A stretch of DNA of 64,000 nucleotides, from assembly GCA_033060915.1 (NCBI GenBank), contig CM065387.1:42921001-42985000 (forward strand), given 5' to 3'. A program made the translations under genes and the position numbers. This stretch comes from Euryodendron excelsum. Taxonomy: Eukaryota; Streptophyta; Magnoliopsida; Ericales; Pentaphylacaceae. Under the pieces are notes generated by a model that did not search any database, had not been told where the DNA came from, and was given only the letters and a program-made list of their open reading frames with translations. How positions within the stretch are numbered: the stretch's first letter is position 1; every line of letters starts with the position of its first letter. This document shows, one piece after another, positions 42,351-52,530 of this stretch.

Positions 42351-44575
42351 CTATGCCGACTTCTCCCCCGGTTCTGCAGTTACCCCTGGCGAAATCTCTA
42401 CCACATCCTCCGGGGGTACAGCTGCGGTCTTCAAACTTTCAAGCCTCTCCTTCTCGGCAGCAGCTGCTTCGGCCGCGCCTTTTAACTTAAGCTCCCGTGC
42501 GTATTGGGCATTGGCCAGGACTTTCTTCGGACAGACGACGCCGTCCTCGGTAGTATCAAAGTAGTCCGGGCAAAGACCCCACACGTCGGAGGCCTTATCC
42601 AGCTCTGCCACAATAAGGGCACCATTCCAACCCTGTCGGAATATGGTGCGACTGAGGTCCATCATCTCTTGAGCCAAATTCTTGGCTCCCCTCTCTTCAC
42701 CCCACTTCAATATGGCCTCCTCCTCCACCTTCAGCTTGGCCACCTCAGCCTTAAGGGTCTCCACCTCCTCATTGGCCTTGTGCAGATCCACGGACTGCAC
42801 ATCAAACTTTTTCTCGAGGTCGGCAAGATCCCTGTCCCTCTTTTCGAAGTCGGCCTTCGTCAGCAAAAGCTCGGCGGAAGCCTGCTCGGCCTGTTTCCTG
42901 CAGGTAATCCGCTCCTTATTTGCTTCAATCCACTCGAGCTTCAGACGGCCGTGCTCTTCAATGAGTTGCTGGTGAACCTCGGCAAGCTTTTGGAAGCGTG
43001 TCATCGCCTCCAAGGAGTTTAGGCAGCCCTACACAAATCGAAGAAGGTCGTTGTTAGGGCAAGTGTCTAAAAGGACGGTAGTCATCGAAAAGTCAGAGCT
43101 GTCTTACCAGTATGGAGTCATGGAAAGCGCCCATAAAAACGGCCGAGTCGCTTGCTTCGCCCAGCTTCGCTACGTCCTTTTTCTGAAGGACGCTCTTCAA
43201 AACACCAAAAGCAACCTCGGGCTGATCGATCATATAATCTGCTGTCGTCATAGGACGGCCCAGAATGTCCGGAGTGATGGTCACAGTCTCGCCGACCTCA
43301 TCCACCGTGGCTTTGCCTTTCTGCTTCTTGGGCGCTGGAGTTGGAGTGACATCGGGCCTCCTCTTTCTTTGTTGCCGAGTCTCCGGCCTCTGTTGCACGG
43401 GTGTGGCCTCCTCCACGGGAGCTGCCACCAGCTCGGCTGGAGGAGTTTCGGCAGGAGTGGGTGTGGCCGACCTCAGCGGTTGTCCCGCTAGAGCAAACAT
43501 TCTTTCCTTCAGACTCATGCCGTCCATCTCGTTGGGGGATGGGCTCGAATCACTTGTTCCGGTAGGAATCTCAACTCGGCGGTTGGGCACAGTGTACGGT
43601 GACGATGTAGACGCCGAGCTATGTGATTTGGCTCGCTCTTCTTGCCGATCTTCGACAGGTGATGCGGATGCGAGAGCAACTGCGACTGTCACGCCTGCAG
43701 GGATGTGCGCCCTCTCGATCGCTATTCCAGTAGGGATTTCCTCGAAGTCCCCTTCGGCGCCTTCGTCCGCTAGTCTTGCAAGCACACTCTGAGGGACACC
43801 AGTCTCGGCAGTAAAAGTCGAGTATCGCAGTGGATAGGAGAGCAAGATATGTGCCGCCCGAGCTATGTATCTTAGCTGACCTTCGCCAACGTAGTTCAGG
43901 ACCTTGTTGAGATCGTCAGAATTGACTAGCCAGTCGCGAGCCTTCGACCGCTTCCCCGTGACTGTAAAATTCTGAAAGTCAGTCGTTTATGCACACAAGA
44001 ATTTAAAATGATACACAGTATGAGAAGATCGGCATCAAACCTAGTTCAACGGGCTTCCTAGGGTACCGAATCGCCAGTCTATCCTTCTCGGGAACATTGC
44101 CGAACTCCCATGGACCAGTTACCCAAACCCTTACATCATCAACGCCCTTCCCTGAGGAAGGCAGACACTTCACTAACTCTAAAGACTTCTTTACTTCCCG
44201 GATGTAAACCTTGTAACTACCTCCGACTTTACAAAGGGTGTAACAGTAGTCCAGTTCGGCAAGGCCCAGGTTCACCCCCAGGCGCTAATTTATTTCAAGC
44301 ATACCAAAAAAGATCCTATACACGTTTGACGCTAACTGGGAAGGTGACACATTACTTTTTACTATGAACTTATGGAGAAGAGGGTGGAGGGGAAACCTGA
44401 GCCCCCCTTCGACGATGGCGATGACCGGGAATGGCACTCCCTTTTCGGTCTCGCCCATACGGAAGTCATCAAGGTCGACCAGCTCTAAGCCGATCTCATC
44501 TGGTATTTCGAACCTGGCCCTGAACGAAGCAAGGGCCGACGGACTATCTAACATCTTACGAAGACGGGATGCCAT
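42351..44575 (-). pseudogene. Spliced antisense ORF of the Tat element (plant transposon-associated protein)
   Basis: Three exons can be joined on the minus strand. Exon 1 is 44575-44041 ('MASRLRKMLDSPSALASF', 'LLHKFIVKSNVSPSQLASNV', 'LGLAELDYCYTL'), with a premature TAG near 44,285. Exon 2 is 43961-43108 ('VTGKRSKARDWLVNSDDLNK', then a Pro/Thr/Lys-rich middle with basic 'RQQRKRRPD'). Exon 3 is 43028-42351 ('CLNSLEAMTRFQKLAEVHQQ', a long heptad-rich coiled coil, acidic end 'VVEISPGVTAE'). Both introns are GT-AG and keep the frame. Exon 1 resembles the 'putative gypsy type transposon' domain (PF04195-like) found in antisense ORFs of Tat elements such as Grande and Retand. The biological role is not established. 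Apart from the one stop the frame is remarkably open compared with gag-pol. Confidence 0.8.
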
Positions 44576-44928
44576 CGGGGGCCAATCGTCAACACACAGA
44601 AAATACAGTGAAGAGCGAAAGAGTTATGGGCTCGAAGGACACTTACAGTGTTGGATGCTGAAACAGCCGACGCACTCGTGATTCAAGAGGCAGGGAAGGA
44701 AAAAAGAGCAAGTGTCTTCCCAAACTAATTGGGGCGTCGCTCTTTTATACACGCCAGAACCGTCGGTTCGTACGCGGGAAAACGGCGTTAATCATGACGC
44801 TCTGCCGAAGCGTCACGTCGACCGTCGATTCAATAACGCCTCATCAATAAATTTTTTAAAATCCCCGCCGTTTGTGCGGTCGGGTGACCGTTACAACCCC
44901 TGGCCGTTTCAGAAGCCGAATCGACGCA

Positions 44929-44944
44929 AGAGCTGGGGGGCAAT
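44929..44944 (+). promoter_or_regulatory. Polypurine tract of the Tat element
   Basis: AGAGCTGGGGGGCAAT abuts the 3' LTR. The purine run would be the RNase H-resistant primer for plus-strand synthesis. Confidence 0.65.
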
Positions 44945-45549
44945 TGTGGGGAAATAACCCCCGGCCCAACCCAATGGGTGAGGCCCAATCTGCTCGAATT
45001 AAAGTTGGGGCTGCTTGGGGGCCCAAATCAGTTATGAGGAAAGGCCAGCCCAAACTGCCGACCTCCTCCCAGCGTAGCCCAGACAGCGAACAGTTTGCCC
45101 AAACCGCTAGCGGTCTTTGAGCATTAAATGCGGAGTTGACTTGCATTAAATGCACGAGTGGCCGCCCACACAAACGTCGACGTGCACGTCCGGTCAGCCG
45201 GAATCCTCCACGACGGTGCGCCAGACCCTGCAGGTAGCCAGGCGGCGTCAATGATGATGCCTAACCAGCAGACCATGAGAGCCTGCTGATAGGCCAAGAC
45301 AAAACGCACTCCCTGGAGGACTCTATAAAGACCCGAGGAATCGAGAGCCAGGTATAAAAGAATTAACCCCTGACATACACAGTTTTCATTCATCCTTCTC
45401 GATTAAGCTTGCTAACTTAATCTTCGGAGTGTGTTCGGCCCACCTAGGGTCGACCCATTCTAACCCCCTTGTCTTGCAGGAAGAAGTTTGGACTCATCCA
45501 TTTGGGGCTTGAGAGTTCGGCCCAGCCTTTCCGAAAAATCCCACCTACA
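44945..45549 (+). repeat. 3' LTR of the Tat element
   Basis: 605 bp, TGTGGGG...CACCTACA, the same length as the 5' LTR. It is followed by the target duplication ATTTC. The TATA box lies at 45353-45360. Confidence 0.95.
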
Positions 45550-45554
45550 ATTTC

Positions 45555-45629
45555 TATTATTGTTAGGTGTATTTTATAGTCTAACATTATGTATTATATA
45601 TATATATATATATATATATGCACATATCT

Positions 45630-45670
<41 letters not shown>

Positions 45671-46158
45671 ATATATATATATATATCTCACTCACACACA
45701 AACACATAATCCCTGTATAGTTTTTAACTTTTGTATGGCCTCTCGTTGATAGTTGGTACTTGATGACCCGACATGTTAACAAATAGTCAACAAATAGCCC
45801 CCCCTAAGAACACTCACAACAGGGCTTTTCATTCTAATCTTCCTCATGTTATTTGACCCAACCAAATTAGAGAAAATAATAAGCTAATAATTGAAACCGA
45901 TCTTTAGTATTACTGAACCAAACCCCCTCCAACTCTAGCATGCACATGCTTTTCCTTAAGTACTGCAAAACATTGTCCTCTATATAAGTAACAATTCATA
46001 TTTTTAGTTTTTTTCCCCATTTACTTATATTATTGATTGGTTTTTTTCCTACTAGTGGTGAAAAAATTAACAAACATATTATACATGTTGGCTAGCTTAA
46101 GTAAATAATTCTATTGTGAATCGTGTTTTTCTTTTTTTATAACTATTATATTTTTCAG
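45555..46158. other. 5' non-coding part of the hAT transposase gene
   Basis: Contains adjoining (AT)n, (CT)n and (AT)n microsatellites (about 45,595-45,690). It ends in a polypyrimidine tract and acceptor TTTTTCAG directly before the transposase start, suggesting an intron in the 5' leader. No other gene. Confidence 0.5.
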
Positions 46159-48179
46159 GATGGATACAGATTGTGAAATTGTTGGAAGTGCAACTGATGA
46201 GATTGCCATAACTGATGGTAATGAGGGTGAGTTTCAGTTTGAAGACGAGGATCATGAGGATCATGATGAAGGAATAGATGAGAGTCTATATGACATTGAT
46301 GGCAATCTTCTACGAGATGCCTATCTAGTACTTTGGAAGCATGTACTGCGAGGGGAAAAAATTGGTTCTGCACATGGTGGTACTGTTGCTTTCAAATGCA
46401 AGCATTGCAAAATATTCTATCAAGGTTCCTATACAAGGGTTTATGCTCATCTAATGGGAAGAGCAAAAGGACAGGGTGTTGGGATTGGTTACTGTAAGGT
46501 GGTTTCCAAAAATAGGGAATTACAAGCTATTTTGAAAAGACAAGTTGAGAAGTTCGAAAATGCTAATATTTTTACTCCATTGAAAAGGTCTAGATTGAAC
46601 ACATCACCATTTACAACAGGCTTCACCACTCCACGAAGTGCTTCACAAGGTCCTCTTCCAAAAGCCATGAAAACCCAACAATTTGAAGAGGTTGATTATA
46701 AGGTCATTAGGTTCTTATGTGAAAATGGTATCCCTTTTAATGTCTTGACGTCACCATATTTTGAAGACATGGTTTTGGCCATAAGTCACTGCCCTGGTTA
46801 TAAGGCTCCATCATATGAGAGGGCAAGACTGTGCTACTGGATAATGAAAAAGAGAGAGTGAGAAGATCTTTGTCTCCAATTGTTGAGACATGGCCAACTA
46901 ATAGTGTTTCAATTGTTTCAAATGGATGGACAGATCGAAAACACAGGCCATTAATTAATATTGTTGCTTCAAATTGCTATGGTTTAATGTTCTTGCACGC
47001 CCATGATTTTTCAGCAGTTGAGAAGTTTGGAAAGAACATATCAGATTTCCTCATCACAGTAATTGAGAATGTTGGGCCTTCAAATGTAGTGCAAATTATT
47101 ACAGATAATGCATCAAATTGCAAAGCTATTGGTTTGGAAGTGGAAAAGATATACTCCCAAATAATATGGTCCCCTTGTGTGGTGCATATCTTAAATTTGA
47201 TATTTAAGGATTTTTCTTGTAAGTTTACTTGGTTGGCTAAAACATACCAATGTGTCAAGAAAATTGTTAAGTACATCACCAATCATTGTTGTCGCGCCCA
47301 GATTTTTCGCACTCGAGGAATACTCCCACAAGCGGGAAAAATACTGTACTCTCTCGTTAGAACTCACCCTCCTAGAAGAATGAGTGCGACTAGGTTTGAA
47401 TTGAAAAACAGGTTTGAATAAAGGGCTTTTGAAAAAGATTCGGAGTCGCCACCTAACTTGATTAAGGTGAGTTAGGTCACCTAAAAACTAAGCATAATCC
47501 GAAGACTACACTTAGGGTTTTTGGAAAACGATTTTTGAAAATATCTCCTCGAGAGAGGGTTTTTAAGAAAACGGGTTGTTTGGCAACCTTTGGAAAATAT
47601 TTAGCCCTTTTTAGAAAAATAACTCCTTTTGGTCTTTGAAAACAGTGATTCTAGGTTCGGAGGTTGGTTACGTGTAGGGAAGACGCACTAAGCTATCACC
47701 CTACCCCGCCCTTTCGGTACCTACATGTCAATCTACCCTAGATTTACCTATGAGAGTCTTTAATTAACATATATTCAACCCTATTTACTTTGAAAAACAA
47801 TGTTTGAAAACTAATTCAGCATGATGCATGACGTGCAAGTGGAAGATGAAAGAATTGAAAAAATAGATTTGGAAAGAAATTGACTTGATTTGAAAAAGAT
47901 TTGAAGTGATAGAATTGAAATTGGAAAGTTTGGAAATTTGGAAATAGAAATTTGAAATTGGAAGTTTGAAAATTGATTGAAATTTGAGATTTGGAAATAG
48001 ATTTTGAAAACCACACCCATGAGGGTGGAATTGAAAGTTTGAAAAGTGTTGTGACCGCACCTATGAAGGTTGCCTACGTATCCCTTTGGGGGAATCAGGT
48101 CAGTCGTAGTTCGGACCGGAGTCCGATTGAAAATGGATTGATTGGATTGAAGAAGGAACTTGAATTGGACATTAAATGT

Positions 48180-49920
48180 GATTTGAAATTAGAAAAGGAG
48201 AATTGAGAGGATTGGACCTGCTTTAGAAAGATTGATTTTGGAAAGACTTGGTTTTGGGAAGAAGGAGGTTTAGGAAACCTAGACTTAAGAAAGATGAGAC
48301 TTAGGAAAGACTCAAGAGTTTAAGAAAGATTGGATTTAAGAAAGGTTCGAATTAGGAAAGGTTCGATTTAGGAAAGTGTCATTTTTGAAAAGCTTTGGAA
48401 TTAGGAAAGTTTTGAATTAAGAAAGTTGTGAATTAGGAAAGTTTTGGTTTAGGAAAGTTTCAACTTAGGAAAGTTTTGAATTAGGAAAGTTTTCAAATTA
48501 GGAGAGTTTCGAAATTAAGAAAGTTTTGAAATTAGGAAAGTTTTGAATTAAGAAAATTTTGAATTTAGAAATGTTTGAAAAAGGGAAGTTTTGTTTTTGG
48601 AAAGTTTTGAAATTAGGAAAGTTTGGAAATTGGAAACTTAGGAAAGCTTTGAATTTAGAAAGTTTTGAAATAGGAAAGGTTTTCAAATTAGGAAAGTTTT
48701 GAAATAGGGAAGTTTTGAAAATTGGAAAGTTTAGAACTTGGAAAGGTTTCAAAAAAGGAAAGTTTTCAATTTGGGAAATGTTTGAATTAAGAGAGGTTCA
48801 ACTTAAGAAAGTCTTGAATTTAGAAAGTTTTGAATTTAGAAAAGTTCTAGATTTGAAAAGATTTTGAAGTTTTGGAAAGTTTAGAATTTAGAAAGATTTG
48901 AAATTTAGAAAGTTTAAGATTTAGAAAGTTTTAGGATTTTAGGAAATCTTGAAATTAGGAAAGGTTTGAGTTTAGGAAAGATTTGAAAGCTTGGATTTGA
49001 AAAAGATTTTGGAAAGGGGTAGAATTAAGAAAGGGTTGAATTAGGAAATATTTAAAAGTTGAGTGTTAAAATTTAGGAAAGATTTTTACGTTCAAGTTTT
49101 GAAAACTTAAGATTTAGGAAAGTGAAAGTTTAGGAAGGATTTGAATTAGGGAAGAGTTGGATTTTGAAATTTAAGGAAAGGCTTAAAGTTTAGGTTTAGG
49201 AAACTTATGGTTTAGGAAGGTAGGAAATTAGGAAGGTTTGGATTAGAAAGGGATTGGATTTTGTTTTGAAAAGAGAAGGTTTGATTTTGTTTCCAAAAAC
49301 GGAGGACGGGATCTAGTTTTCTAAATCGGGAGATTTGATTTGGTTTCCTAAAGGGAAGGTAGGATTTGGCAAGGATTTGGAAAGAGAGATTCTAGAAACC
49401 CTAGTTTTGGAAAACTATAGTTTTGACGTAGAAAAGAGGTTTTGGAAACCTAGGTTTGGGGCAAAGTTTGAAAATCATGTTTTTGGAAAGAAAATCTAGG
49501 GTTTCCTAATCGCGAGTTCTAGGGCTTGACTTGGGCTCTAAGAAAAGAGTTTTTAGAAAGTGTGTTTTTAGAAACGTAGATTTTCTAGAAGGGAATCCTA
49601 GGGAGGAATTTTTGGAAAGTGTGTTTGAAGAGGGAGTTTTTGAAAAGAGATTTTAAAGAAAAGGAGTTTTGGAAAGTGTGTTTTTGGAAACGTAGATTTT
49701 GGAAGGAAGATCCTAGGGGGAAATTTCTAGAAGGGAGATTTTGGAAAAAAGAGTTTTTGAAAAGATTTTTAGGGAGCGTTTTTAGAAAGTAGATTTTGGG
49801 GAGAGGATTTTGGAAAGAAGTTTTTGAAAACAATTTTGAAGAGGAGAGTTTTAGGAAAGTATGTTGAAAAAGAGATTTTTAGGAAACGATTTTTGAAGGG
49901 AGAGAGTTTTTGGACAGTAT
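48180..49920 (+). repeat. Purine-rich degenerate repeat (GGAAAGTTTTGAATTA type)
   Basis: A ~1.7 kb stretch of imperfect 15-20 base units such as TTAGGAAAGTTTTGAA makes the plus strand strongly A/G/T-biased with very few C. Minus-strand frames here, rich in Phe, Asn, Pro and Lys, are by-products of this composition. Confidence 0.8.
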
Positions 49921-50819
49921 AAAAACATCTCACTTTCCTAAAGCGATTCTAGCCATAAGAGGGCTAGAACCACTTTAAGAAAGTGGTTTTGAAAACAAGG
50001 TTTGAAAATATAGACCAAAAGGTCACTTTTAATGTAACACTTTCCTAAAGCAACCCTAGCCATAGAAAGGCTAGAATCACCCTAGGATTGTGATTTTGAA
50101 AACATGTTTTTGAAAAAGAGCTTTTGATGCAATTTTGAAATCAAGTTTGAAAACGATTTTGAAAACAACTTTGAAAACAAATTTTGGAAGATGCAAGATT
50201 ATGATATGCACAATGCAATTTGGGGTCGTAAACATACAAGGTTAAGGCTTCACCACATAATCAAGGGGGCCGGACCTACGTGGTCTTTGGTTAGACTAGA
50301 AGAAAGCCCCCGACACGGTGACTCTCCAATAGTCCAATCCTACACATGGACCGGGAATCCCCTTGTTCCAAGCATGCAAATGAAGGGGGGAAAGAGATGG
50401 GGGATTAAAATAGAGAAAACCCAAGTGGGTTGGAGAGAGAAGAGAGAGGGGGAAGTGCGGAAATTTAAATAGGGAGCCTACCTTGTTTCTTGTTTATTTT
50501 GCGCGCCGTGCGGTCTTCGGTCTTCGGTCTTCGTCTTGATCTTCTTCTTCAGTCTTCAAGGGTTGTCTTCAAGCTTTAGATGACAGCTCTTCAAGTCTTC
50601 AAAGGGTGGTTGAAGGCTAGTGTATGAGTGTATGGGGGAGTGTATGAGTGTATAGGAGGCTAGGGTTTGTTTAGGGGCTAGGGTTTGGAGAAACCTAAGG
50701 AGGCTAGGGTTTTGGAGGTGCTCGAGCTCTGTATATCGAAATATAGGATTCTTAGGTTAAGTTTGCAGACCCCTTTCACGTTGAACGAGGCTCTGTATTT
50801 ATAGAGGGAAGACAAGCCT

Positions 50820-50900
50820 GGCGCCTGTTGTAGTGGCGCTAGGGCAAAATTTACACTGGCGCCACTAGTAGTGGCGCCACTAGTAGTGGCGCCAGGCCAT
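50820..50900. repeat. Short GC-rich repeat GTGGCGCCA
   Basis: The phrase AGTAGTGGCGCCACTAGTAG and variants repeat. GTGGCGCCAC is a palindrome. The block lies within the LTR element. Confidence 0.75.
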
Positions 50901-51119
50901 TTAGGAAACAATTAAGGTCGGCAAGCAACGTATCTTTGACTAGATTTGGGCGCCTGTACTTGTGACTACCATGTAAATTTTAGCCTGGCTTCACTAGGAG
51001 TGACTCCGGAAAGTCCGGGAATGATTTGAAGGAGCCGGGAGTGACCTGGAAGGCCGGAAGGGAGTAGGAACACTTAAAATAGTGTCTTGGAGGTACTTGA
51101 CTTGAAAAGTGAGGATAAG

Positions 51120-51770
51120 ATGTGTCGGAAAGGTCGACCGGGCCTTTAGGGGCAAAACGGTCAACCGGACCGGAAAACTGCCGGGACAGACTCAGAATGT
51201 TCCAGAAAAAGACTTGGGATCTGGAGACATTATTTAGAATGTTCCCAGAGGTTGCCGGTTTGATTCCCAGAGCCGGTGTGGTAAGAAAAGGAGACCGGCC
51301 CACTAGGGGCAAAACGGTCATTTTGCACCGGGTTTGCCGGAACTGACTCAGAATGGTCCGGAAAGGTAAAGGAAGATTGAGAATACTATAAAAAGTATTC
51401 TCGGGTCATTACCGGTTTGATACCCAGAGCCGGTGTGGTTGGAGAAGGAGACCGGCCCTCCGGGGGCAAAACGGTCACTTTGTACCGGGTTGGCCGGAAC
51501 TGACTCGGAATGGTCCGGAAAGGTAAAGGAAGATTGAGAATACTATAAAAAGTATTCTCGGGTCATTACCGGTTTGATACCTAGAGCCGGTGTGGTTGGA
51601 GAAGGAGACCGGCCCTCTTGGGGCAAAACGGTCATTTTGTACCGGGTTGGCCGGAACTGACTCAGAACGATCCGGAAAGAGAAGGGAAGGTTGAGAGTGC
51701 TATAAAAAGCAATCTCGGAGGGTTACCGGTTTGATACCCAGAGCCGGTGTGGTTCACGGGGCGTTCGGAT
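51120..51770 (+). repeat. Tandem repeat of ~180-bp units, about four, within the LTR element
   Basis: Each unit carries GGCAAAACGGTCA, a CCGGAACTGACTC-like segment, AGAATGGTCCGGAAAG, a TATAAAAAG-like stretch and TACCGGTTTGATACCCAGAG. Units two and three are the most similar; the first and last are more diverged. Confidence 0.8.
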
Positions 51771-51879
51771 GCCTAGGGGCAAAATGGTCATCTTGACCGG
51801 AAAGTCTCGAAAAAGGTCCTAAGGGTAGTTTGGTCCTTTTCCTCCGAAATGGGCTAACAGCCACTGGTGTTGACCTAGG

Positions 51880-52200
51880 TTTTGAGTGTTTCCGCCACTT
51901 TAACGATGTGAGTATTTTCGCTACTCGGACGGGGTTGATGATTTGTGAGTATTTCCGCTACTCGGACGGGATTGATGATTTGTGAGTATTTCCGCTACCC
52001 TAACGGTTCTGTGAGTACTTCCGTTACTCTAACGGCTTTGTGAGTGTTTTCGCTACTCTAACGGTCTTGTGAGTACTTCCGCTACTCTAACGGCTCTATG
52101 AGTATTTCCGCTACTCTAACGGCTTTGTGAGTATTTCCGCTACTCTAACGGCTTTGTGAGTATTTCCGCTACTCTAACGGCTTTGTGAGTAGTTTTGCTA
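51880..52200 (+). repeat. ~30-bp tandem repeat GTGAGTATTTCCGCTACTCT
   Basis: About ten units of GTGAGTATTTCCGCTACTCT plus AACGGCTTT, with variants (TCGGACGGG). Similar units return at 52,530-52,625 after the 81-bp block. Confidence 0.9.
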
Positions 52201-52530
52201 CTCGGACCGTCTCGAGGAATAAACTGTCTCGAGAGAGGGATTGAAAAGGGGTCTTATCGTCTCCGAAGAGACGTGCCTGGATTGGAACCGTCTCGAGGAA
52301 TAAACTGTCTCGAGAGAGGGATTGGAAAGGGGTCTTATCGTCTCCGAAGAGACGTGCCTGGATTGGAACCGTCTCGAGGAATAAACTGTCTCGAGAGAGG
52401 GATTGGAAAGGGGTCTTATCGTCTCCAAAGAGACGTGCCTGGATTGGAACCGTCTCGAGGAATAAACTGTCTCGAGAGAGGGATTGGAAAGAGGTCTTAC
52501 CATCTCCAAAGAGACGTGCCTGGGTTTTGA
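52201..52530 (+). repeat. 81-bp tandem repeat, four units
   Basis: Units start at ACCGTCTCGAGG (52206, 52287, 52368, 52449) and differ by only a few bases. Each contains the palindrome CTCGAG twice and GTCTC...GAGAC. The 81-bp period is divisible by three, so several frames stay open on both strands. A partial fifth unit is at 52,631-52,670. Confidence 0.95.

Larger units (their letters stand above)
35564..45549 (+). mobile_element. Full-length Ty3/gypsy retrotransposon, Tat lineage, 9,986 bp
   Basis: Both 605-bp LTRs are present, with a perfect 5-bp duplication ATTTC (35559-35563 and 45550-45554), a primer-binding site, a polypurine tract, gag, a pol with the order protease-RT-RNase H-second RNase H-integrase, and an antisense ORF before the 3' LTR. 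The second (archaeal-like) RNase H domain and the antisense ORF are hallmarks of the Tat lineage. Gag-pol carries one frameshift and at least seven in-frame stops, so it cannot move by itself. It lies inside the hAT element, so it is the younger of the two. Confidence 0.95.

Noticed and set aside
43265..43792. 175-codon plus-strand frame inside the Tat element
   Set aside because: It is the complement of exon 2 of the antisense ORF; its composition (Ser, Gly and Cys runs) and lack of any domain show it is a shadow.
47785..49833. Minus-strand frames rich in Phe, Asn and Lys
   Set aside because: By-products of the purine-rich degenerate repeat of the LTR element.
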